In this document: positions 53,854 through 64,000 of the stretch, one piece after another
Numbering within the stretch: the first letter of the stretch is position 1
How the letters are laid out: the number at the start of each line of letters is the position of its first letter
NCBI GenBank assembly: GCA_030374765.1
Contig: JARGXX010000068.1
Coordinates: 1,984,001-2,048,000, forward strand
Direction of reading: 5' to 3'
Origin: Agarophyton chilense
Taxonomy: Eukaryota > Rhodophyta > Florideophyceae > Gracilariales > Gracilariaceae
DNA: 64,000 nucleotides
The notes under the pieces: model-generated
The model's input: the letters and a program-made list of their open reading frames with translations, nothing else
The model's database searches: none
Told to the model about the DNA's origin: nothing
Position numbers and translations under genes: made by a program

Positions 53854-56800
53854 TTAATCATCTACTGACACGTCTTCTTCCTATTCATCCACGCCATTCT
53901 CTCTCAAAACGCAAAGTCCTTCCTAAACCTTGGCTTTCAGTTGCACCCCATCAGGCAAGTTCTGGTTCTCCGGAACCACGTACATATGGTACCGAAACAG
54001 CTTCTAATCCGATATGACACTGTCTGCACTTTCTGCTCCATCATGAAAGACATCACCCCTCCCAACGAATATCGACATCGGCGGTATCGTGTACTTTTTC
54101 ACATACATCCGTTGCGCGACCCACTCCATCTCCGCATTGCTCTTTGCGTAAGGGGTATGCGATCTTACACACACCCACATTGGAAACTACTACCTTCCAG
54201 TTGGCATCATGAAATAGCCTAGGTTCTTCCCCTCCATCTTGTCACGGTTCGTCAACGTCTGAAAGTCAGTATGTAGCTCTTTCCGAGGGCATCCATTCCC
54301 AGTACACAACACCCTTACCCTATTATTTGGAGCGTACATCTTCATCACCGCCACTCGGTTATCTTCCGAACCCGAGAACACACATATCCGTCCCATTCTT
54401 GGATCTAACATCGCACGCTTCTTCACCCACACATTCCTATCCACTTTCAAATTCATGTCGTCCACTTTCCCCCTCGTCATCTTCATATAACTTCCAAGCC
54501 CCATCCTACTATCCGAGGGGCTTTGCTCCTCCCCAGCCTTGATGATTGCATCCCGAATAGGCTGATACTCCGGATACCAGAAGTCATCTGGCTGCCTAAA
54601 ACTGATCTCAAAGAACTCTAGCATTCACACACTTACATCCCCATCCCTCAATTCGCTCGTCTCCCACAGATTCTTCATAGTTACTCCATCCTTCACAAAC
54701 CCTTCCATCACACAGAACCCACGCACTTTCAGTTCCTCTACCCTCCTCGCAAAGTACACAAGAGCAGAAAACTCTTCAGTCATCGCCCCCTTCCATAATC
54801 GCTCCTTCTCTTCCTTCCCCACCACTACCTTCCTAACCGCCATCGCCCTCTGCTCTTCGTACGACGCCTGCCAAAACACCGCATGACGAAGGGCTCTTAT
54901 GTCGTGCGATCTCAGCAGATGGCCACGATGTTGTTTTCCCAAGTGCACCATATCCATCCAGGAATACATGTCCTTGATCGCCTCCTCAGTCCCTTCCGGC
55001 CATCTGATCTTCAGCTACGTCGCATATCCAAGCCACGTCTTCTCCCCATCCACCCCTACTTCTTTCGCCTTTTCCAACCCAGGCTCTAGTAGCGCCGGAA
55101 CCAAATCATCAACTGCCCGAAAATTGGCACTCTCCCCCTCTGCGTGCTTGGACTCACCGAGAAGGGGAACTTTCTGGCAACTGAAACACTCCCGCAAATC
55201 CCAAGATCCTATCGACCGGAAATAGCTTATCCAATACTCTGGGACAGGGTCTTCTAACCTGGCCTTCTTCGAATCCTGTCCATTTCCATCTTGCTTCACA
55301 CGCCTATTCCAAACGCTCCGCGAAACATACACCTCGTCATCTTCTTCATCCTCATCACCTTCTTCCGCAGCTACCTTCTTAGCCATCTGCTTCCTCGAAC
55401 TGTTCTTCACCAATTTTTCTCCTCCGGTGGGCGCATCAGCCTCGGTTGCGCTCGACGATCGAATACCAGCATTGGTGGGCGTAGTACCACTACGCTCAAC
55501 ATTGAGTTGCTTGTTGATCTTCGCTGGCACCAGCTACACCCTCTTCGAGATCTTGCAAGCCCACATCATCTTCGTCGTCGCCATTCCAGCTGACCCGTAC
55601 TCCGAACCACATACTACTACAATGGGTGGAATTGCACTTGCGTCACCTCTACTGGCTCCTTAAACATCTCCTTTAACGGTTTTTTTCTTCAAACCCGTCA
55701 GCTCCACACAAAACTTACACATCTGCAAGCAGCAGTCATACCGAGACATTCTCATGTCCTAAAACCTTCCCATTACACCTTTCGCTTTCTGCATCCTATC
55801 CATATATTCTGCCAGGGTTTCCGACGTAAAGTACGTCACTTTCTCCTCCATGTCACGGACGGTATCGCTCGATGAGTGTGTCAACCCTAGCTCCTTATAC
55901 TTAACACACATGCCTTGCACATACACCAAAATAGCATCTGTCTTCCCAGTTTCAACCCAATCTCCGCGAAACGAGGCAAATGTCGGACGGTTCAGTCTCC
56001 AACTACACAACTCATTTTCAGAGCCCCGTCAATAGCACTGACTAATACCATCATCTTCAGATCCCTGTTCTCCGACTGCACAATCAGTCTCACCACCGAC
56101 ACCAGAGTGTGTAACTTGTCCGCAAATGACACCTTCCTCGCGAGCTCCAACGTGTTGTTCAAAGAATTCCCAACCGCCAGAATCTCTCTCATCGTAATCA
56201 TACGCCCTTTCTTACGCTTCAACCACGACACATTCAGCTTCAAGCACACCTTCTGAATGTCTCGTAGCGTCGGATTCAGGTTGTTGAGGGTGACGTGTCG
56301 ATGAATGCCATCAATTAGCAAGCTTGACACCAACGTTCGTTGTCCACCACCCATTAAATCTCCGGCCTCTCGGATTCCGACACAGCAATGCTCAAGTTAC
56401 CCACCCCTCCTAGGAATTCCGTCCTTCGTACAGACTTCATCAAGTTCTATATATAAGGTTCACAAACGCCCCTCACAGTTACTTCCGGTAGCTTAATCAG
56501 ATCGACATCGATGAACATCTTGACATATTCATAGTCGCTCATTTCAAATTCCGTCTGCACATACGTCTGGTCCACATTTTCCGATGACACCTCATCTCCG
56601 TCATCACACAGGTCATTCGTGGGCTTTGATACCTCTACGACGTCACTCTCCCAATTTTCGCCATCCAAAACCACCGCTATGAGCCCGCCTTCACTGCTTC
56701 CTGTTGCCACAATAGCAGATGCCGTTGCTCTGCTGCTATCGGTATGGCTTCCACCAGTCCCTGAGCGTGACACAGGAGCCTTCGTTCCCGAATTAACAGA

Positions 56801-57334
56801 AGCAGGCGGTTTTGTTTGCCCCGACACTGTGTCTCCGGCGTCTTCAACTTCTGCACGCCCTCGTATCCACCCTAAGCGGGGGGCTTTGGAAGTACCACAC
56901 TATTCTTGCCCCCGCCCGTCGCCGCGTTATTCGATGCAACGATCTGTTTGCCCTTGGGTCCCTTCAAAGTGACGGTTTTTGGGTTCCCATGCTTCGTCCG
57001 AGTCTTCACGTTGCCAATCGTACCCTTTTGCCTGATGTCCTCTCATCACGACTGAGTCTGAGAAGGGTTCTCAGGACGTAGCACTAGGCTTCGGCTGCGG
57101 CTTTAGCTTCTTCGTCGCGTTCGGGATGGGTGGGTCTCGGTAGCGGTGGTCTTCGCGGCTGTCACAGGTGGAAGGTTTCCATGAACTTCGTCTTCCAAGT
57201 GAACAGATTCTTTTCGTCGATATTTCCCAGCGTTTTCGGCACAGAATCTGAGTCGGGATAACGAAAGGGATACATTCAACCCCTTCTCGTCTGTCATTCT
57301 TTCGTTGTAGATTGCCACCAGATCCTGACTCCAA
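53854..57334 (-). pseudogene. 2OG-Fe(II) oxygenase-like protein relic
   Basis: From about 56010 down to 53854 a single minus-strand frame can be read for some 700 codons with about nine in-frame stops, eight of them TAG or TAA. The N-terminal part (to 57334) is spread over other frames. In the C-terminal part, RKELHTDFQTL supplies an HxD pair, GYFMMPTG follows, and FVGRGDVFHDGAES then FRYHMYVVPE supply a distal His and Arg. This order (HxD ... H-x-G ... R-x-H-x-Y) fits the double-stranded beta-helix of 2OG-Fe(II) dioxygenases. The middle has an acidic segment (EEGDEDEEDDEVYVSRSVW) and a Cys pair. Such dioxygenases (TET/JBP) are known companions of some transposons in fungi. Whether this is a transposon or host gene is not settled. 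Confidence 0.42.
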
Positions 57335-59084
57335 CTTTGCTACAGAGCATGACCATGGAAGTATTGCTGCAACAATCTTTTTCTCGATGGGAGCTTCACC
57401 GACATTACCACTGCCGTACCCACCACCTTCTTCGTCCGAATCGGTCCCTGCACCAGAAGCTTCACTCGCCCTTCAGCCTCCTGTGTCCAACGTCCAACTC
57501 ACTTCACTCGCCTCTTTCGCACCGCATCTCATTATCACCATCTCGCTACGTTCCGCTTTTTAACGCTGCCTTGGTTCCTGCCGGAAGGTTTACACTTCGA
57601 CTTCCAGGTTTGCCTCAGGCCACTGCGGCGCATTGTAGCACGTAAAAGCGAGCTTCAGCTGTTCGAAACGCGCTAACAGTCGCGAAGCACCTAGCGAGCG
57701 CAAGAATCCCTGGCTGGATTCGAAACAACAGCTTTACAGCTCTCGCCAGGCACACAGTACTCTTCCGCGTGATTTCAAACCTCCTAAGCGGGCGATAGGT
57801 GCTTTCGGAAGCGCGGAGGTGGGTTACAGGTGACGTTGAGGCGATCTTCCGTGGGGCTCCCAACCCCCCTCGGTCATTACAGGAAGTCCGATTTTGTTGA
57901 CCGCCCGTTATCCGCACCCATTCTTGCCACGCCCTGCACACCATTTTTCCTTTCCTAAGAGGCTCTCCGCCGTCATGGGACTGTCGCTCTGCGTTGAGTC
58001 ATCGCCCTCTGTCAATTACGAAATGCCCTAGCACGCGCGTTTCCTTTGGCTTTTCGACGGTTCTGCGGCAAATGAAAGTAGCCAGGGCATCTTGGTAGTG
58101 TGAGTACTGCTTGAATAAAAGGATCTCTCTTCTCACTGTGTACAGCTGCACAAAGCACAACCTCCGCCAGAGACAGCACGACAGGCAGCGGATCTACGTC
58201 TTCTGAGGTTGCCGCATCTGAGAGAGAGAGAATGGTGTGTTTGGCACTTTGTCGAAGCTGCACAAGAGGTTGAGGCGATTGACATCCGAAAGCGAGATGC
58301 TGGGGTCTGGGGGCGTGAGGTGGAAGTGTCGCAAAAGGCAGCGAGCCAAGCGGCGAGTGTTGTTTCGGCGATGACGAGAGAGGTTGGCCTCGGCATTGGA
58401 AGAAGGGAGGAAAAGCTCGCGTTCTGAGAGAAGTTGCGGGGCGAAACCGCTGAAGAGTCACCACAGCGAAATTAACCAGCCCGTGGCTTGCTCGAACGAA
58501 AGACCAGGGTCCATCAAGTTGATGGCGAAAAGCCAGGCAAATATAGCGTTTGCGATTTGGGTGCTCCACACGTGGCACACTTGCAGCGCGCACGTCGCTT
58601 TTGTGCCATGTACTTCCAAAATGGGGCGCGCGCTGTTGTTTCAAAAGGGAACCGATGTCCGGGTATCACTGCATACGCGCTCGGCTCTTTGTGGAGGTCC
58701 AAAACACCCGGCAACCGCGATGCTCGAACCACCACCACAACCACCACGAACCCCATCCCTCCCCTTCCCTGGACCCTCCTCCTCCCTTTCTCTCAACCCT
58801 AGTCATCTTTAAGTCCCAGCTCTCTGCGCACCAAAATTTACCGCGCTGCTCGCGCCCCTGAATACAGACGCAGCCCGCCTTCCGCATCCTCACACCCCCG
58901 CACCCCCCTCCTCCCTTCTCCTCCAGCGCTCTCACCGAGGCTGCATCTAATGCTGCACGTTACGCACCCACCTTCCGAAAGCCAACCCTCCAACTCGCCA
59001 TCTTGTTGGGATCCGTGCACTGACTGCTTCCAAACTTCGTTTTACTTTGCCTCAACCGTCGTCACCGTGATCCACATGCTCTCC
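57335..59084. other. Unrecognised stretch
   Basis: A 210-residue minus frame (58012-58644) and several overlapping frames on both strands show no motif and no clear winner. Near 57630-57830 the sequence GCTTCAGCTGTTCGAAACGCGC is locally self-complementary. I cannot support a gene. Confidence 0.3.
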
Positions 59085-59257
59085 AGCGCCCTCCTCAGGG
59101 CAACACCCTTTCCCGATCTCTTGCTGAATCCACTGGAAACGCCAACTCAGCTTTCACAACCCACGTTTGTACCACCATCACCAAAACATCATCTTCCGCT
59201 GCAACCCCGTCCGCAACTAACCGTGACATTGCCATTTCCTCTCCACCGCCCTTCTCA

Positions 59258-60582
59258 GTGCCACATACCTTCCCTGACTTCCTGCTAAATACAATGCCAC
59301 ACCGCACACTGTCTTCACAATCAACATTTGCTCAACCAAAACCAAAACATAATCTGCCGCCGCTACCTCGTCTGCAACCCCGTCCGCAACTAACCCCCAC
59401 ACCAACTTCCCTTTCACCACCGCTGCAACCTTGTCCCCAACTCACCCCCGCACCAACTTCCCCTTCACCACCGCTGCAACCTTGTCCCCAACTCACCCCC
59501 GCACCAACTGCCCCTTCACCACCGCTGCAATCTTGTCCCCAACTCACCCCCGCACCAACTTCCCCTCCACCACCGCCGCAACCCTGTCCCCAACTCACTA
59601 CCGCACCAACTTCCCCTCCACCACCGCCGCGACCCCGTCCGCAACTAATCCCCGCACCAACTTTCCCTCCACCACCGCCGCAACCCTGTCCCCAACTAAC
59701 CCCCGCACTAACTCTCCCTCCACCACCGCCGCAACCCCGTTCGCAATTCACCCCCGCACCAACTCTCCCTCCACCACCGCCGCGACCCGTCGGCAACTAA
59801 TCCCCGCACCAACTCTCCCTCCACCGCCGCCGCAACCCCGTCCAAAACCAACCCCCGCACCAACTTCCCCTCCACCACCGTTCCCACCTTAACTCTGATT
59901 AGAAACCCTCTCACGAACCCCAACTCCAACTAGCCCGCCTTCACAAACGCCCAGTCCATCACCGCTTCCACAACACCCCTCGCGGAGAGGCGGGGAAGAC
60001 CTCTTGGACGATTAGGAAACGTCGCCGTTGTCCGAAGACGACATCGTCTGGATTCAATCTCTTTTGCAAAAGCTTGAACCAAAGCAAATCGAAGATTACG
60101 TCAGTGAAGTTGAAGATGATGCTGGTGAAGCCGAGGGGGATGTAGCAGATTTCTCTGCAGTTCCCAATGACTTAAAAGAGATTGATGGATTTAGAAATAA
60201 TCTAACTCGTGTGGTTGGGTTCGATTTGCCAGTAGACTCAGAAGTTGGGGAAACTAAAGCCAGTGTATCCTATACCACTGCCGTTGTTAGTCGGGCGCCC
60301 GCTGCCCGAGACCCTCAAGTAGTAACTTTCAAGGACTGAGCAACGGCAATCCCTTCGTCTGCCCCACCATCATTGTCTAAACCGAAAATATCGGTGACGT
60401 CGCCTCCTCCGCCACCACCACCGACGCCGATGCAGCAGAATCCAGATTTAGGTGCTGGTGCCCGGACAGAAAGAAAAGCCCCGCTTCCTCCACCATCTCA
60501 TCCGGCTTTTCCTCGCTCCGAGGATGAAGAAACGAACGTCGTCCAAACGGTTGAAAAATTTGGTAAGTCCAGCTCTGCCTAG
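59258..60582 (+). pseudogene. Pro-rich protein on a minisatellite, decayed
   Basis: The first part (from 59258) is a run of 17-residue Pro-rich repeats of the type PLQPCPQLTPAPTSPSP, encoded by a 51-bp minisatellite. The tail after about 60010 (WIQSLLQKLEPKQIEDYVSEVEDD, then PPPPPPPTPMQQNP) is acidic then Pro-rich, read in a frame interrupted by TAG and TGA. The repeat part and the tail are in different frames. A cell-wall glycoprotein or a scaffold protein is possible; I do not recognise it. Confidence 0.35.
59362..59890. repeat. 51-bp minisatellite, about ten copies
   Basis: Tandem copies of a 51-base unit containing CCGCTGCAACCTTGTCCC and ACTCACCCCCGCACCAACTT. Copies diverge from left to right (CTGCAACCTTGT to CCGCAACCCCGT). 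The unit is a multiple of three. A longer duplication (near 59085-59228 and 59237-59396) precedes it. The strand is extremely C-rich. Confidence 0.88.
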
Positions 60583-62179
60583 CGAGTCTGGGCAACACTA
60601 GATGGATATGAACCAAAGACTTTTCGCTCTCCATTTATGGTTTTCTTGATGCCCAAAAGCCTCCCATTCTTGGTACCAGTGGTCTGAGATGTTAAGAAAT
60701 AGTAGAACTGCGTAATTCCAGCCACAAGTTTTACAGCTTGAACGACGCGAAGCGAAGCGCGCGGCTGCGCGACGAGAAGTGAAGCACAACGATCGGAAGA
60801 CATGACGCAAAGCGGGTCAACGCATGTGAATTGGGAAGATCTCATTTCGTGTGCAAGGGGGACCCATTTCGGGTCTCAGTTGCAGGATCGCCGTAATATG
60901 CACTGGCCAATAGGGTCACTAGAGGATATGAAATTGAATGCGCAGGGCATTTGAACGGTTCATAATAGCTACGATACCTGCGCGAAATGAGTGATCATGC
61001 GCTAGATAGCGTTCAGTTTTCCTTTCATTGTCGGTAGAATTCATTGTCTAGGTTTGGTGAGTATCGAAAGATATCTCCCAAGTTCTCTTCCATTCTTCCT
61101 AGACTGCCGTTCTTAGTACGGATGTTTGCTAGTTTTCTACATTCTCCCCAAAATTCACTTAGGCTAGTATTTTTGCGCTAGATATTCTGGCATCAAAAAT
61201 TTGCGAATCTATGAATGCTAACCATAGACATTCTAGCACACCCAAACTAGAAATCTAGAACCCAATACTAGCATTCCGAAAACACAGACGAATGGCTAAC
61301 CGATGCTGTACCCATATGAAACTATCATATACGTTCATGATCAGACTTTGGTCGGTTTTGCTCAAAGCCTGCTTGTAGCGCCGGAGTAGATGTCGGAGAC
61401 TTCGATTCAATACCAAGCCCAATTAATAGACGTCAGGGGTTTTAACAAAATTTCTGATAATGCTCCCACGCGACCGACGGCTCACTTTGTCGAGCAACAA
61501 GGCAATCCGTACGTCGAAAATCGAAGATGGCCTGCCAAGCAACCATTGTCAAGAGAAGGATACAAGAACATGTCTTTGATGCATCTCTTTTCTCAACATA
61601 ACGCTCCATTCTGATTCTAAAGGAGGTTTTGGGAGGAGAACGCCAACGCTCACCAGCTCCCTGTTGTTGCTGGCACACCGCTCAGATGATGTCAGTGTAT
61701 GAAGACCTATACACATACATGTTAGGAAAACCATAGCAAAGGGGTAATATTCGGTTAGGACCTTCAATTGTGTTCCCGTTAAATTATCAGTTAAATTAGA
61801 TGCTGATTCATAATCGGATATAATGAGAATGGTGGGTTGTTGTGCGCAAAGGCATCAAATATTGAAGGCCTCTTCATCAACCAATTTTCAAAGAGTAGAA
61901 CAGTGCAAAGCCTTTTTTTTAAACAGCACCAAACGTGTCTGGAAGGTCAGACTTGCTCGGCCATTGGTAGACGGTAGTAACCAAACCTTACTCGTCTCAG
62001 CAATACGCAACTTCCATTCCTTACCATAATCAATGTCTCCTTGTTCTGCGTTTCATCCGCAAAGTAGGTTCCGGGCTACAATTATATATACGCAACATAT
62101 AATGACAGGGGCCACTTCCCCTTTCCTCGACACTAACCTATCGAAAAAGTCGTGCTTCCATGCGTTGCTCTTCACGACT
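60583..62179. other. Unrecognised stretch with CTAG-dense block
   Basis: No gene recognised. A frame at 61390-61614 (plus, 74 residues) has no motif. The left end of the MCM9 relic is uncertain and may reach below 62180, since FFDRLVSRKGEVAP read on the minus strand near 62150-62110 fits MCM9 weakly. Confidence 0.3.
60990..61290. repeat. CTAG-dense block 2
   Basis: About ten CTAG tetramers in 300 bases, again in GCTAG, GCGCTAG and ACTAG contexts. AAAAATTTGCGAATCTATGAATG resembles the AAAAATCTGCGAAAAATGA phrase of block 1, so the two blocks may be relatives. Confidence 0.5.
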
Positions 62180-63475
62180 GTAAGATTATCTTTCGAGGCA
62201 TCACTTCCGCTGGTTATGAAGAAGTCAATAAACCCGAATAAGCAGCAACTATTTAATCGTGTGGATGCCGATGGTTTGTAACGGACGGTGGTTTTGCTTT
62301 ATATCGTCGAACTCATCAACACCAAAAACATATCCATCGGCAACGACCAAATCACCAGCATCCAACATCCATTCGACAAACCCAGGTTCTTACACTGCCG
62401 TAAGAGTCAACCCTGCTGAAGAGGTTCCAATCCAAGTCTTCAGAACAGAACGTGGTGAAACTTTCACGGCGTAACGAATAATTTGGGATATTTCTGTGTC
62501 GGGATCTCCGAAAATCAAGAGGTGAGATTCGCCACGAATTCGAGTACCAGATAGGTCTGTAAACCAAACCCCACCAGTGAGAGTCATGGAGACGATCAAT
62601 TTCAGGAGATACATGCCGTACATCTGGGGACAAATAGATCTGATGATACGATTCCGAGCCTCCAACTGCTTTCTCGGGCTTCTCGACGCCCGGTATCTTG
62701 CAAATAATTGCCTTGATTCTTCCGTGACATGCAAAAATGATTTGTGGTCGTTATTTGAAGCTACTCGGAAGGCAACCAGCATGAGTTCCACAGCTGTTCT
62801 TATACCCCGTACGAAGTTCTTGTTTCACCAACGATGCAATACTCCTGTGATGACCACATCATAACCAAGCTTCACCGTATCAGCGATATCATCCGTGAGA
62901 ATAACAATAAGGGAGCGAGGTATGAAGCCGACGTCATAATGCTGAACCTTATCTTGAACCTTGATCTATTGATACTCTGGACTTCTTGGAGCGATTTCGG
63001 TCTTTGCAGTGAAATTGTTACCGTAACATGGCTTTTTTTCTGGTCTCGGACACCGTGAAGAAAAATCAAACGCACCACTTTTTGGAAAATCGCCCGTAGC
63101 TAAGAATGATTGCTTGCAACTTGAACACAAAAACTCGCGTTGTTCCTCTCACAACACAATGTTATCTGTTCGTGTAGCGATATCAATTCTTGATATAATT
63201 TCATGAAGGTCACGGTTTTGCAATGAAACGAAATGTCTCTTCACAGTGTCTGGTGATGCCGGTAGATAAAAGAGTCGTGTATGTACATACTTCTTCGTGT
63301 CTCCGACTGAGTCATGCACAGTTCTAATTGCGCTTTCTGCCTTGGAAATTATTCTACAAGGATCACTGAAAATTGCGGTGACGACATGAGGAGCAGAATG
63401 CCCAACTGATATAAAGTCAATCTCCAGAGCATAGTTGGATTCATCATTGGCAGGTTGGCCATTTTCAGTTACGAG
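62180..63475 (-). pseudogene. MCM9: MCM9 helicase relic
   Basis: One minus-strand frame runs from about 63475 to about 62260 with four in-frame stops and no indel I can see. N-terminal part: YALEIDFISVGHSAP, then REFLCSSCKQSF and RCPRPEKKPCYGNNF (zinc-binding Cys pattern). Next come IKVQDKVQHYDVGFIPRSL and VILTDDIADTVKLGYDVVITG of the OB fold. The AAA+ part has SICPQMYGMYLLKLIVSMTL, GTRIRGESHLLIFGDPDTEIS, SPRSVLKTWIGTSSAGLTLTAV, EWMLDAGDLVVADG and VDEFDDIK (Walker B). RGESHLL, SSAGLTLTAV and EWMLDAGDLVVADG point to MCM9 rather than MCM8 or MCM2-7. Walker A reads GDPDTEIS in place of GDPGTGKS, so ATP binding is lost. MCM9 acts with MCM8 in recombination repair. Confidence 0.82.
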
Positions 63476-64000
63476 CAGTAAATGCTAGACAAAATGCACG
63501 CCCCGTGCGAACACTGTGAAAGTAGTAGCCAAGTATTCGGCGAGGACGCGTAATCCACGATGCAGGGGGCAGAGGAGGGTGACTGAAAGAAAGGAAGCAG
63601 GCAACGAGTGAGAAAAGGTATTTTTGGTTTATGGCGTGCGATGGTGAGTGGCAGACGAAGCAATGAGCATAAAGTCCACCGTGGAGAGGAAGGTGGGGAG
63701 GTTCTTTGGATACTAATGAGGCGTCACCAGGAGCAGCGTCCAAAGCTCTAAAGGGGACCTAATAGCAGCAAGAGTGTGCGCACAAAGCTTCAAAGGCGCT
63801 CTTGCGACGAATGGAAGCTACACGCATTCAAAGCTATCTACCCGCAGCTTTGGATCGCTTTATGTGTCCTATTACTCGAGCAGCCGACAAGCAATCACGC
63901 ACTGAAAACACGTCTTAAAGAGCTGCCGGACGCAAAGACGCCCCGAACGGAGCCAGTGCCAGGCGTAGCCCACACGTAGCGCGTTTATGCCATGCACGTC
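63476..64000. other. Right end of window, no gene recognised
   Basis: Short frames (63465-63743 minus; 63776-63979 plus) have no motif. The start of the former MCM9 gene and its promoter would lie here. Confidence 0.4.

Noticed and set aside
58012-58644. 210-residue minus-strand frame
   Set aside because: It has no motif, the composition is repetitive in Pro, Ser and Arg, and overlapping frames on the plus strand look equally plausible.
1-64000. tRNA, rRNA or CRISPR features
   Set aside because: I scanned for T-arm-like GTTCRANNC with matching acceptor stems, rRNA cores and regularly spaced repeats, and found none convincing. The 51-bp array is a coding minisatellite without spacers.

Overview
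The window looks like nuclear DNA of a eukaryotic alga, most likely a florideophyte red alga of the Chondrus crispus kind. The reasons are long intron-free genes for typical eukaryotic proteins (a COG7 gene of 2.4 kb and a canonical poly(A) polymerase of 1.6 kb, each in one open frame), tight gene islands, and islands separated by nested Ty3/gypsy elements and decayed transposons. The species is an inference from architecture; no marker gene fixes it.

Bases 1-15,689 are a gene island. From left to right it holds a family 92 glycosyltransferase, a nuclear poly(A) polymerase, a DHRS1-like short-chain dehydrogenase, Golgi tether subunit COG7, ribosome biogenesis factor RLP24, mitochondrial ribosomal protein bL35, a TMEM120-type membrane protein, a small Cys-containing ORF and a BACK-domain protein. 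COG7 and RLP24 diverge from a shared 341-bp spacer; RLP24 and bL35m converge.

Bases 15,690-21,088 hold a secreted Cys-rich repeat protein gene flanked by two AT-rich Tc1/mariner copies of one family in opposite orientation. Both keep TIRs and TA flanks, and one keeps readable transposase motifs.

Bases 21,225-44,366 are two nested chromovirus-type Ty3/gypsy LTR elements. Older element A lies on the minus strand. Younger element B (28,929-40,669) sits inside A's pol on the plus strand, with a 5-bp target duplication CTCGA. Both carry gag, pol with protease, RT, RNase H and integrase, a C-terminal chromodomain, and an unrecognised accessory gene on the opposite strand between pol and the 3' LTR. 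That conserved antisense gene is the most novel-looking item.

Bases 44,372-64,000 are a graveyard. They contain a CMC-type (CACTA/Plavaka-like) transposase relic, a coiled-coil protein relic, an RNA polymerase II largest subunit (RPB1) relic, a 2OG-Fe(II) oxygenase-like relic, a Pro-rich protein on a 51-bp minisatellite, and an MCM9 helicase relic. Several relics stay in one reading frame over 1-2 kb and are interrupted almost only by nonsense codons, which suggests C-to-T type decay. Two CTAG-dense blocks lie between them.

All calls come from reading the sequence and recalled family motifs; no search was run.
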